Below, in pieces: positions 11,065-22,709 of a DNA stretch of 64,000 nt (position 1 is its first letter; the number at the start of each line of letters is the position of its first letter). The stretch lies in the NCBI GenBank assembly GCA_009809945.1, contig WTPW01001274.1, positions 62,703 to 126,702 on the forward strand, written 5' to 3'. This stretch comes from Gigaspora margarita (lineage: Eukaryota; Glomeromycota; Glomeromycetes; Diversisporales; Gigasporaceae). The notes under the pieces were generated by a model. The model ran no database searches. It was not told the origin of the DNA and saw only the letters and a list, made by a program, of their open reading frames with translations. Made by a program: the position numbers and the translations under genes.

Positions 11065-12023
11065 TAGTGATAGGCAATGCGCAGGATTCCACATGGGATG
11101 CGTGGGATTTTTAATATAAAATTATCTGGCCTGCGTTAGCATATCGCCTGGCCTGAATTAGCAAAACAACTGGCCTGCTTTAACATTAGTGGGTCAATTC
11201 CTAATTAGTATTTGATGTACTTATATAAAAATATTATGAACGCATTAATTTCTTATTTATTTCTCATTCCACATATATACGTATATACAGAGATAATGCG
11301 CAAACTGTACGTTGAAATAAATTTTTTAAATTGTCATTATTAATAAAGTGGGAATATTGACTTTTAATTTCTTGCATAAAATAATACACCAAGAATATTG
11401 TGTCCAATTTCAGTAATTATTTCATATGAGTGATAAGGTTAAATAAATTCGAGCCAATCATTTATGTGATTTAGATAATTATTGACTATTTGATTAAAAA
11501 TTATATGCTCTATTATGAATTTTTTATGAGTCATTTATGGATTTTTGTATGTATATAACCTAGTTATAAATTTTGTATGTATGTACAGTACTTGTTCACT
11601 ATAAATTTTAGTACATTTATACCTGATTAAACACCTGATTATTTATAAATTTTTATACGCTTATGATTTGATCACTTTGTTACCATTATAATTTTTAAAT
11701 ATATATTTAGATAATAATATTTTAAAAAAATTGATAAAATTAAGGCAAATCTGAATTGATGAATTTAATAATTATAAGATCAAATGTTTTAAAGGTAGGT
11801 AAAATCTATATAAGCATTTTATTTTAATCAATACTGTAAGATTTATAAGAAATGATTATCATTTTAATGAGAAATTACATTTCTCATGATTATATATACA
11901 TATATATGTATATATATTTATTAATCGTGAAAAATCCAGAGACTCTACTTGATCCCAGGAATCCCAGGAATTCCATGAATCCTGCACGGGATTTTTAAAA
12001 AAATCGGGATTTGCCTATCACTA
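11065..12023. mobile_element. hAT-type non-autonomous element, 959 bp
   Basis: Terminal repeats TAGTGATAGGCAA and its exact inverse, flanked by a perfect 8-bp duplication ACTGTAGT at 11,057-11,064 and 12,024-12,031. Behind the TIR, GGATTCC/GGAATTCC and CACGGGATTT/GCGTGGGATTTTT give imperfect subterminal inverted similarity. TAG...CTA ends and an 8-bp duplication are diagnostic of hAT transposons. There is no transposase inside. A perfect target duplication suggests it is fairly young. Confidence 0.9.
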
Positions 12024-12031
12024 ACTGTAGT

Positions 12032-13080
12032 AGTTGTACTAATTTAAAGCTCAACTGAAGTTGTAACTTTAATGATTGAGGTTGCACTTGACCAAAATTA
12101 GTCTACAAAATTAGATTATCTTTTATATAATAGTTAGCAATTTTAGGCAGGTGCAACTTTAGCCACCTAAAGTTGCAACTTTATTTGGGTATCAATGTTA
12201 GTCATAGTGAATAATCTTGGTTGTTGTTATATCTCATTTTGTTGCTATTGAATCATTATTGAAAGTATCAAATAGTGGAGCTAATAATTTTGTTCGATTC
12301 AGATAGAAATCTACTGAATCTGCCAGATATAGCAGATATAGCATATGTAGTAGATGTAATTAGTGAATTAGATAGTAGTAAAAAAATGTATATAAGGGCT
12401 AAGAATTTACTTTGAATAAAGTTAGTTAATGTTTTGCACATAAAGTTTAAAAAGCCTTCTTGTTCTCCTAGTTCTCTCAATAAGTAACTTTATGGTCTCG
12501 TAATCCTGAATTAGAGCTTTGTGCTTAAAAATAGTTACATTCTTGATTTTAAATATGGTTATATTGATAGTTGACAGAAAGTAATCTGATACTAATTGCC
12601 ATAGGTCTCATGATAAATCAGATAAATGGTAGTAAGAATTATGATGTTAAAAAATTTTTTACAGGCCCATACCAAATTTATTAGTCATTAACCATTATTT
12701 TAATAATGGCTAAATTTAATAGAAGTGATATTAAATCTAGTCCTGATTATAAAAATAAATATAAAAACATATAATTGAGAATATAAATTCATAGTGGCTA
12801 TTCTGTATGTAGCATACTGGAATAAATGCATACTTGTGTAAATTCGGTTCTTGCATGTATTATTGTTGATTTCACACATTTCTAAAATGTGAGAACAATT
12901 AAATATTGTTAAATATAAATGTTGCTTTTAAAAAAAAATCATATGTATTTATGTAACTTTTTATATATAAGTGTGATTTTTTGTTTATAAAAAAAAATAT
13001 TTGCTATTAGAAATACTTATACCTGTATGATCATGTTGAGTATATAATATGAATGTAAGAGAAATGGTTTCCATTCAACT
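12032..13080. other. AT-rich with a small palindrome, no gene
   Basis: At 12,055-12,185 an inverted pair, GTTGTAACTTTAATG and CCTAAAGTTGCAACTTT, with GTTGCAC/GTGCAAC inside it, marks a small foldback. The 70-codon minus-strand frame at 12,268-12,480 has no recognisable domain and is not called. Confidence 0.45.
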
Positions 13081-14100
13081 TTTTTTATGATGCAAATCCT
13101 TTTTAAGTATAGATGATAGTTTTTTCATTTTTCTAATTAGGGTAAAGGTTATGAATCTTCTGATCCACACATGATGGCAATATGTACATAGTAAAAAATA
13201 ATTATGTTATATATGAAAAGCAAGTATAAAAATATGCTATAAATAGTGAATACTTATACATATTAACTACTTGCAAAAAATGATATTGTTATATTGTAAT
13301 TACATTAATAACTTTCTGGTTGTACAAATGTCATATGTGTTGCTAATTAATGCTAATTTCAAAAGTATAATTTTATATTCAATAAAATGCTGAATAACAG
13401 AGATTACATAATTAATATTTAACTGTTATCAATTGTAATATTCCTGATAAAAAATCAATTAATATATTTAATAAATGATTATTATTATAATAGTTTGTTT
13501 TTCTGATTAGAGTAGATGTTGTGATAATTCTAATCCAACACGTAATGACAATATGCACATAATAAATAAAGTACATTTGGTGTAGGAAATTGTAATTGTG
13601 TCATAAATGGCAAATACTAATACTTATCTAACAGGTACTATGTAAACATTAACAGAAAATATTTTATACTATTTCCAAAATTTTTATCAATTTTTTAAAT
13701 AAAATTTGCAGAAGTAAAATAAAATTCTTTCCATAAGTGCATAACAACAGTATAAAAGCAACACACAAGGCCTTAGTCATGTGTTTTTGCTATTATCTAC
13801 TGATGCTCTTGTATATGTCAAATCATGCTAAATAACAAGAAATATTTATATTTGCAAAAAATAATATAGTATACTGTAATTAGGAATGTTTCATTATAAA
13901 TTTCCAGCTGCACAGATAGCAGGAAATGTAAATTATACCTGTTTGGTATTGCTAATTAATGCTAATTTCAGAAGTATATCAAGTAAAAATGCTATGTATA
14001 TACATAATATTTTTATATACTGAATAACAGTGATTATATAATTAATATTTACATATAGTTTTCAACTGTTTATCAATTTTCAATTAAATATGTTTGGTGT
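13081..14100. repeat. Satellite C: two units of about 370 bp
   Basis: Landmarks repeat in order: TTTTTCTAATTAG/TTTTTCTGATTAG (13,127; 13,500), ATCCACACATGATGGCAATATG/ATCCAACACGTAATGACAATATG, GCTAATTAATGCTAATTTCA (13,340; 13,950), and CTGAATAACAGAGATTA/CTGAATAACAGTGATTA. The second unit is about 240 bp longer owing to extra sequence near 13,660-13,870. Confidence 0.7.
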
Positions 14101-14411
14101 TAAATTTATTATTTATTTATAAATTTGAGTACTGCAAAGAGAAAACCTGAAATTATTAATTTTTAAAATTTTAAAAAATTTTGAATCTGCTTCAAATTTC
14201 TACTTTGTGGCACTTATTTTTAAAGTTAATATTCACTAATACAAACTAACTCTTAGATTGTACAAGTTTCATAAGAGCATTTTTACAGTAACTTATAGTA
14301 GAAGTTATAATAATTCCTATTATAAACTAACTTAACTTTAATCATATTAAGTTTTCATAGTAGAAACCACAATAATTCCAATATAAACTAACTTTAATCA
14401 TATACATAGTC

Positions 14412-14600
14412 ATTGCCAAAGTTTTTCTAAAACTTTGAGCAAAGATTTCTTGTCAACTTCTAATCAAATTCGATAACTTTTTTTTATTAGAATTTTATGA
14501 ATTCATAGATTTCAAATAAAAAAAGGTTCATCCAATTTGGTTAGATGAATGCTAAGATATCTTTGCTCAAAGTTTTAAAAAAAAAACTTTGGCACTCATC
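14412..14600. repeat. Foldback with AAAGATATCTTG-type arms
   Basis: Arms share TTTGAGCAAAGAT and the inverse of ATCTTTGCTCAAAGTTTT. The centre contains GAATTTTATGAATTCATAGATTTC. It is a shorter relative of the repeat unit that builds the large foldback at 59,095-61,945. Confidence 0.7.
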
Positions 14601-15725
14601 TATTTTTTAAAGTCAACATCTACCAATACAAACTAACTCTGGAGAAGAGTAAGTTTTGAAACATAATTTGTTACAATAACTCATGGTAGGTGTTATGATA
14701 ATGCAGATGCAAACTAATTCAACCTTTAACCACATATTAGAAATGGTCTTATAATAGAAGCCATGATAATTTTAATTCAAACTAATTTAACTCTAATTCT
14801 ATTCAATAGCACCAGAATAACAAATTAGTTTTATAACCAATTTTTTAGTAGAAATTACAATACTGTAATTCCAATATTAGGCATGCAAAGTTAATTTTTA
14901 ATTTTGTATAACATGATGTTTCAACATTCCATTTGGCAGATTAGTTCTTTATTTTTTATTATTTTTTATTTTTTTTTTAATCTGCTAAAAATTATTAAGC
15001 TCATGTTTACATATAAGATCATACAAAATTAATTTTTAGTTTGCATAACTTGGAATCAGAAAATTTTGGATTTTTTTTTGGTTCTATAAGGTAATTCCAG
15101 AATATTAAAGGTCACTATTGGACTATACTTGAGAAAAAAATTAAATAGCAAAAACATAATAATTAGCATAATTGGAATTTAAAAAAAAAATTTGGGTTAG
15201 CTAGTTATGCAAAATGAAAAATTAACTTTGCATAACCTTATCTTATTTTAACTTCTATGTGTACTGCACTGTCAAGTTTTAAAACAAAAATTTTTTACAG
15301 TAGAAAATCATGAAAATTCTAATATGAACTATTTTAATTTTAACTAATTGTTGTAGCAACAGAACTGTAGATAAGTTCTGTACCAGCTTTTTTAATAAAA
15401 TCTTAAAATTGTATGTACTTCTTTAGCAATAGTTCTATATCTGAATCCTTTACAGTAACTTATAGTAGAAATTACTTTAATTCCAGTAAGACAACTCAAT
15501 TTTAACCACAAAATTTAATTTCTGGAATAGTGACTAACTATATATTGTAGTTACCAGAATTGCAAATAAGATGTGTAACAGAATTTTTATAGTAAATTAT
15601 AGTAGAAATCTTAAAATTTTAATATAAACTAACTCAATCTTAGCCACATACTATAATAAAAAAACAACAAGTAAGTTCTGTAACAGTATTTTTAATAGTA
15701 ACTTATAACTCATAGTAAATATTAC

Positions 15726-15825
15726 TATAGATGCTAGTGAAATTAATTTTACCAATTTCACCAAATCACCACCAATTTCACCAATAGTAGTGAAAATATT
15801 TCACCACATTTCACCAGCATCTATA
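15726..15825. mobile_element. 100-bp hAT-like MITE (family M2), copy 1
   Basis: Ends TATAGATGCTAGTGAAAT and the inverse TATAGATGCTGGTGAAAT; imperfect 8-bp flanks AATATTAC and GATATTGC. The interior is made of ACCAATTTCACC repeats. A 77-bp relative lies at 35,907-35,983. Confidence 0.7.
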
Positions 15826-15961
15826 GATATTGCATTAATTTTGATGCAACCAACCCACTCTTACCAACAAACTGTAGTTACTAGAATAGCAAATAACCAT
15901 ATAAACTGTAGTCACCAGAATAGCATGCAAGTTTTGTAACATAAATTTTCATAGTAACTTA

Positions 15962-16188
15962 GGCCATGCAAATTAAATTAGTTGATTCTCATCACATAGA
16001 ACAAACAAATAGAACCCAGCCGGGTGGCAAAAAATGTTATATTTAAAAAATTTTTTAATATAAAAAATTTTTATAAATTCTTTTTCCATACAAGAATAAA
16101 AAAAATTTTATATAGAAAAAAATTTTAACTTCTCTAAAAAAATGACCTGGCCGGGTGATTAGAATCAATTTTATTAGTTTACATGGCC
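15962..16188. mobile_element. PIF/Harbinger-like MITE, 227 bp
   Basis: TIRs of about 37 bp begin GGCCATG and share GATTCTMATCAC near their inner ends. It interrupts a satellite B unit with TTA on both sides (15,959-15,961 and 16,189-16,191), a 3-bp duplication like that of PIF/Harbinger elements. The interior has AACCCAGCCGGGTGG and GACCTGGCCGGGTGATT in inverted-like positions. Confidence 0.65.
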
Positions 16189-16769
16189 TTATGATAAAGA
16201 ATTCTAATACAAACTAACTTAATCTTAACTATATATCATAGTAACAAAACAGTAAATTTTGTAATAGAATTTTACTGTTATTAATAAAAGATACTGGATA
16301 AAGAAAATATCTAAAATATAAATATGGGAAGGAGTAAACTAATTAGAAAATTTGCATGAATAGCTCAAAATGTTCAAAATGTGCTCAAAATGAATAATAT
16401 TTAAGTAGTAGCCAACTAAGCAGGTTAAGCAGGTTTTGTAATATCAACTTAGTCAGTTGATATTTCTACCAATATTAAGTAAAAGTAATAAAATTATTTT
16501 TGAATTTATATAGTCTGAGCATACTTGTCCTGTACTGCACTACATGCTGTGCAACTATCGATTATAATCGTATATATATATATTGTACTTTTAATAGAAA
16601 AAATTGCAAATAATTAACTGCTATAAAGCATAATATAAATCTTTGAATATAATTTTAATATATTTAATAAAAAAACAATACATTCATTATTATTATTTAA
16701 TATACCACAACTTAGCTCTGGCTTGTAGTTTCTAACCTGCATAATACACGCTAGCTAATATGTGATATC

Positions 16770-16998
16770 CAGTGTTTAAAATTCAATGTTCTCAGTGTTC
16801 TCAAAGAACATTATACAATTTTTGGGAACATAAATTATTAAAATATGTTCTCTATTTGAGAACATTCAAAAAATTCTTTTAATATTAAAAAAATTTTAAT
16901 TTTCCTATATAAAGAACATTAAAATTTTACTGAGAACATTAAGAAATTAAAAATGTTCTTTTTGAGAACATAAAACCAAACTTGAATTTTAAACACTG
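16770..16998 (+). mobile_element. hAT MITE family M3, copy 1 (229 bp)
   Basis: Ends CAGTGTTTAAAATTCAA and the inverse with CAAACTTGAATTTTAAACACTG; perfect 8-bp duplication GTGATATC at 16,762-16,769 and 16,999-17,006. The interior is full of GAACAT/ATGTTC and TGTTCT repeats. A second copy of the same 229 bp length lies at 19,374-19,602 in reverse orientation. Confidence 0.93.
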
Positions 16999-17104
16999 GT
17001 GATATCAATATTCAACACTTATAATTATAAAAATATATTTATAAATATAGCAAATTTCCTTAAAAGTGCAAATTATGATCTACTACTGATTGTATTGTTA
17101 CAAA

Positions 17105-17705
17105 TTAGGCAAAACTCATAATCAATTAGTTAGTTAAAAATTTTTAGAAAATCGATTAATAGTTGATTATATTTAACTAATCAACTAATTGATTAATTGA
17201 TTAATCTATTAATCAATTAATTGATTAATCAGTTAATTGATTGTTCAATTATTCGATAAATTGACTAATTGATTAGTTAAATATCTGATATGTATGTACA
17301 TATGACTCTTTAGACAAATATCTTTCATGCTGATATATAAGTTATTAGTATTATATTGAAAGAAGTAAATAAATATAAAAGATCAATATATAAGAATGTA
17401 TAAATAAATATATTGATTGTTATAGTATTAAGAAGATATATAATAATACAAGTTTTTATTACATAAGATACCAAAGTTCAATGAAGTGCATATATTTATA
17501 GCAGCATATATGCAACTAATCGATTAATCAACTAATCGAATAATTGATTAATTAATTAATCAATTAATTGATTAGTAAAAAAATTAATTAATCAATTAAT
17601 TGATTAATTAATTAATTAAAATCATGTGTGTAATAATCAATCAATTAGTTGTCAACTCAATCAACTAATTAATTAATCAATTTTCGATTAATATCACTAG
17701 CTAAT
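17105..17705. repeat. Two ATTGATTAAT-rich tracts, inverted-repeat prone
   Basis: Tracts at 17,105-17,290 and 17,515-17,700 consist of overlapping TAATTGATTAATCAATTAAT permutations, self-complementary at many registers. They may be subterminal repeats of one element, but no terminal repeats with flanking duplications are seen. Confidence 0.55.
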
Positions 17706-19166
17706 TGCTGGGTAGGATTATGATTGTGCTTACTTATAAGTTTGCCTTTTTTTTCATGCTAATTCTTATCAAGTTAGCATTATCATATAAGAAAAGTTAT
17801 CAAAATCATGATTGTATAAATCTAGCTTTGAACTTGATTGTGCTAATTTGTCTCTGTTCCAATCTATTAATTTGAATAATGTCATGTTACATAATGATGG
17901 ATGTTATTCGTACAATCAAAACTCAACAGATCAGCCAATTTTAAGCAATAATACTAACCAACTCTATTATAACAAAATTGGCATCTGGTCAATTTTACTT
18001 AGCATTAGCTCAAATTTTTGTCAATTTGCTAAATTTGATTATACTACTAATCTATTCTGTACTATTTTTTGTATTTTATTGGAATTGATGCTTTCTATAT
18101 TTACCATATTTTTTTCTATCCAAAATTATGAATATATGATTTAATAAATACTATTGATAGACTATATAAAATTAAAAGAAATTAACACAACAGGGGCACC
18201 AGTGGCACCCCGCCTTCTCTTGTACAATTATATAAATACTTTATATGTATACAATTATTGTCTTGTACATCAATGCATAACAAAATAAATCAAAAATCTA
18301 ATCTATACTGCTATTAAATATTGATAACATTTTCTTGACTGTTAATATAATAAATAATTATTACTAAAATGACAAAGAACAATTGAATTTCCTTTCTCTT
18401 ATATAGCTAATTGAGTTAATAATAGAGTGTATGCTTCTTTATCATATTAAATGTTCAAATCTAACCACTCTCAAGTCCTTCCATTCCTGGTTTTGTGTGA
18501 CAATGTCACGCAGCTATCTAGTTTATAATCTAATAAAATCGCATTTTTATACTAAGTTAATCAGCCTTTGGATATTAAAAATGTTATCCATAATGATTAA
18601 ACTCCATATAGTCTTATACTTTCATGAGATTTAAATAGTTTATTAGAAATGAAAGCATTATGATGGAAATCCATTTATACAACCTATGATCTTCCAAATT
18701 CATTTAAGAGTTTTGCTAGCAAGTGTACCTTTTAACTCACATAAGAACAAATGAATATATACTGACAAGCTGTATAAGACAAATGTACCTATCACAGTCC
18801 CATCGCTATTAAAAATATCGATCAGTAACACATGATAACAAATAAAATAAATTAATCTCATGCATTATTTAAAAGTAATTTTTCTAACTTTAATAATACG
18901 TTAATTAATATGTCATTAGTTCTTTTTTAAACTTTTGATACAATATAATATTCTCCTACCATTAATAAATAAAAATTATTACAGCTAATCATCTAACACC
19001 AAGGTTATAATAAATCAGATTCATTGACAAACTCGGCCATATTTAAAAATAATCGATAACTATAGGTTATATAATTTTGCAAAGCATAATGAAGTGCTGA
19101 ATGCCTATAATTGTATTTAATTTTCAATAGATCCTTAAATATTTTTTATTTAGTAGAATTCATAAA
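17706..19166. other. AT-rich left part of the pogo-like unit, no gene called
   Basis: A 110-codon frame at 17,812-18,144 starts at TTG, has no domain I recognise and is not called. A short GC-rich inverted sequence, GGGGCACCAGTGGCACCCC, lies at about 18,192. Region 18,390-18,560 loosely resembles 20,690-20,830 (TTGCATCATGGTTTTGCATGACA versus TGGTTTTGTGTGACAATGTCACGCAGC). Confidence 0.4.
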
Positions 19167-19318
19167 ATGTCAGAGATTTCTAGTGATAACCAATGTGAAG
19201 CTAATCAAGATAAAAAATTCATGCAGCACTTAATGAGTACAAAAATCCCACTGGTCATAAATGTCCCAGTATAAATAGACTAGCAGAAAGTTATGAAATT
19301 CCTAGAACTACTCTTTGC

Positions 19319-20994
19319 TAGTGTTGGACCATGACCTTTTATGACCTATGTGACCTTTATGACTAGTCATAAGCAGTGTTTAAAATTCAAGTTTGGTTTT
19401 ATGTTCTCAAAAAGAACATTTTTAATTTCTTAATGTTCTCAGTAAAATTTTAATGTTCTTTATATAGGAAAATTAAATTTTTTTTAATATTAAAAGAATT
19501 TTTTGAATGTTCTCAAATAGAGAACATATTTTAATAATTTATGTTCCCAAAAATTGTATAATGTTCTTTGAGAACACTGAGAACATTGAATTTTAAACAC
19601 TGGTCATAAGTTATTTGGTCATAAAATGAAGGCTATGACCTTATGACCTAAGATTAAAAAATTAACCAATTAAAAAGCTAAATTTATACTATTGAATTAT
19701 ATATAATATTTGACAAACAAATATTCTTCTACTTTTCATATTAGTTATTTGCAGTATTATGCAAAATTTTTTATATAAAAATTTGTTAAAGTTTTGTATA
19801 TTTAATAGTATATATACTATGAATATATAATATAAATCAATTCTTATTTTAAACTTATAGCTATTAAAAAAGATTGCTCTTTTTTTATTTACCAGCTAGT
19901 AATTTGACAACAATATGTTTTATAAATACACAATATAATTTTAGCTATTCTTATCAAAAAGCATTGCATTCATATAATATATCATTAATTGGATAAACCT
20001 GGCCATTAGTACCAAACATTAAACTTTTATTAAGAATACACAGATCACATGTTATTTTTGTTAGTTTAGTGCTTTGATTGAGGTTTCGTGTTAATGGCAA
20101 GGTTTTGATTTTTGTTTTTATATTATTTTAGCAAATTATGAATATTGTTACACAAATGGCATTATTTTTTATACAGTTATGGAACAATTCGAAAAACTTT
20201 TTTTTTAAAAAAAATTTTTTAAAATTTTATTATGTAAACTACCCCTTATGAAGGAGTGTAATATAAAGCATGAATCCAGTTGGTCTCATCTAAATCAAAT
20301 AATAAATTATGATAATTTTAATACAATCTAACTCATAGCTTATACAGTACAGTAAAGTTATTGCTGGTTAAATTATAAAACTATACGAATCAAAAACCTT
20401 TAAAGAAATGGTCTTAAAGTTCATTTAAGAATATTTGAAGTTTGTTACTTTTGATAATTTAAGCATGTGTGAATTAATTCTTTGGCAAACATGAGAAAAA
20501 AATTTTAAATACATCCACCGTAATAAGTAAAAAAACTTAACCAAATTTGATATAGAACTATATACACTAAATTCTATCCTATTATTTTGATACACAAAAA
20601 TTATATAGCTCACTGCATTTGCCAATGCATTTCTTGTTAAGATTTTACAGCAATTATTTTTTTTAGTGTAAGAAAAATAAAACTAATTCCGAACATTACC
20701 TATAAATTCTTCAAACCATATATAATATTAAAAGTTCTCAAATTATCTAATTAAGTTTTCTTATAAATTTGCATCATGGTTTTGCATGACAGTATCATAT
20801 AGCCACCTTATTTATATTTAAAATATAGTAATTTTATGACCAGGTCATAATTGGTCATATGACTAATAGTTATATTGGTCATAAAAATAATTCATAATTT
20901 ATATGACCAAAACTTATATGACCATCATTATATGACCATTATGACAAGTGGTCATTTAAAAAATATAATATGATCACATTTTTGGCCAACACTG
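19319..20994. mobile_element. hAT-type non-autonomous element, 1,676 bp, inside the transposase
   Basis: Ends TAGTGTTGGACC and the inverse CAGTGTTGGCCA; flanks CTCTTTGC (19,311-19,318) and CTCTTCAC (20,995-21,002) agree at six of eight positions. Dense TGACC/GGTCA subterminal repeats at both ends (19,327-19,370, 19,603-19,660, 20,835-20,955) are typical of hAT transposase binding regions. There is no transposase. It carries an M3 MITE at 19,374-19,602. Confidence 0.85.
19374..19602 (-). mobile_element. hAT MITE family M3, copy 2 (229 bp)
   Basis: Reverse complement of the 16,770-16,998 copy with few differences, flanked by a perfect 8-bp duplication GTCATAAG (19,366-19,373 and 19,603-19,610). 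It lies 55 bp inside the left end of the larger hAT element, so it is younger than that element. Confidence 0.93.
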
Positions 20995-21139
20995 CTCTTC
21001 ACCGTGCAATTAACAATGTAGTCCTCCAAATCGTTGGGGCCCACTTACTATTCTAACAAAATATGAAGAAAACCAACTCGTGGGATATTGCATTAATATG
21101 CAAAAGCTTGGGTTCAGTCTAACCCAGTTCAGTGTCAAC

Positions 21140-22005
21140 TAGTGTTCCTATGAACTGGTTCAATGAACATGTTCAAAGCTACAAATAAAGAAGAAAGCAT
21201 ATTATCGCAAAGATAAAAATACTTATATCTCATGATTTACTGGGCCAAATTTAACATTTTAACTACTATTTTAATTGCAAGATACTCCTCTACAACCTTT
21301 ATTAGAAGTTGAAAAAAAGGTTTACTTAGTAAAGAAAAATGTTTTAGTTGAAAACTCCAAATTCAAAAATTTTACTATCATAATAAAATTTTTGAATAGC
21401 AACTAAAAAATTTTTTTTACTAAGTAAACCTTTTTTCAACTTCTAATAAAGATTGTAGAAGAGTATCTTGCAATCAAAATAGTAGTTAAAATGTTAAAAT
21501 CAGCCCAGTAGATCGTGAGATATAAGTATTTTTATCTTTGCGATTATATGCTTTCTTTTTTATTTATATTATAAATAAAGAAGAAAGAAGAAGAAAGCAT
21601 ATAATCGTGAATATAAAAATACTTATATCTCATGATCTACTGGGCTGATTTTAACATTTTAACCACTATTTTGATTGCAAGATACTCCTCTACAATCTTT
21701 AAGAGAGGTTGAAAAAAGGTTTACTTAGTAAAGAAAAATTTTTAGCTGCCATTCAAAAATTTTATTATGATAGTAAAATTTTTGAATTGGATGTTTTCAA
21801 CTAAAACATTTTTCTTTACTAAGTAAACCTTTTTCAACTTCTAATAAAGGTTGTAGAGGAGTATCTTGCAATCAAAATGGTAGTTAAACATTAAATTTGG
21901 CCCAGTAGATCATGAGATATAAGTATCTTTATCTTTGCAATTATATGCTTTCTTCTTTATTTGTAGCTTTGAACATGTTCATTGAAACAGCTCATAGGAA
22001 TACTA
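21140..22005. mobile_element. hAT-like foldback, 866 bp, inside the transposase
   Basis: Ends TAGTGTTCCTATGAACTGG and the inverse TAGTATTCCTATGAGCTG; flanks GTGTCAAC and GCATCAAC (six of eight). Almost the whole element is paired: two hairpin units, each TTATATCTCATGATCTACTGG... with TTTACTTAGTAAAGAAAAAT arms, are arranged head to head around 21,565. No coding content. Confidence 0.85.
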
Positions 22006-22464
22006 GCATCAACCATTGTGTAATGGTAATAATACAAAGTAACAAAAGACCACATCTATTTGGTAATAATAGACCAGGTCAAGATTGGTAGACCCATTTT
22101 ATAAAAGATTATTCCAAAGTTTCATTTCATGTTCTCCAAGAGTTATCTGAAGCTCAGGCACAAAGAGCAAATGCAGTTATTGTTAAAGACTATTTCAATA
22201 AATTAAAACAAATAATTGATGAAAATTCACTTACTGCTATGCAAATATAGAACATGGATGAAACCAGGTTTGTTCTTGTGCCAAAATTGGAAAAGGTTAT
22301 TGCAAAAAAAGGTGCATGTCAAGTACATAAAGTCACGCATAGGAATTTACATGAACATATTTATGTTGCCCCCATGATTTCAGCTGCTGGGTCGTATATT
22401 CCACCCTTAATTATTTATAAAGATGTTCGTGTAATTTCTAACTTGTTAGAAGGTGCACCTCCAG

Positions 22465-22709
22465 TAGGGTTCCTCAAATTCAAATCAAATATTAGGTCAA
22501 TTTGAATTTGATTAAATCAAATTGACCCTGATTTGAATTTGATTTGATTCAATATTTGGATTTGAAATTGATTTGAATTTGAATTTTAAATAATAATTTT
22601 CAAATCAAAACAAATCAAATTTGGCCAGATTTAAATTTGATCAAATCAAATATAGTCAAATTTGAATTTGAATTTGATCAAATATTTGATTCAAATATTT
22701 GAAGATCTA
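22465..22709. mobile_element. hAT-like MITE, 245 bp, inside the transposase
   Basis: Perfect 8-bp duplication ACCTCCAG at 22,457-22,464 and 22,710-22,717. Ends TAGGGTTCCTCAAATTC and the inverse TAGATCTTCAAATATTTG. The interior is built from AATTTGAATTTGATTTG-type repeats. Because the duplication is exact, this is probably the youngest of the three insertions in the transposase. Confidence 0.9.

Larger units (their letters stand above)
14200..16310. repeat. Satellite B, degenerate array of about 100 bp units
   Basis: A repeated unit contains CAGTAACTTATAGTAGAAATTA, AATTCCAATATAAACTAACT, and CACATACTATAGTTATTAGAATAGCAAATAAGTTCTG-like segments. The same family appears at about 37,150-37,830 and 40,690-40,920. 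The block is invaded by a palindrome (14,412-14,600) and two small TIR elements listed below; the array consensus helps define their ends. Confidence 0.65.

Noticed and set aside
17812-18144. 110-codon open frame on the plus strand
   Set aside because: It begins at TTG, has no recognisable domain and a composition expected for AT-rich DNA; no support beyond length.
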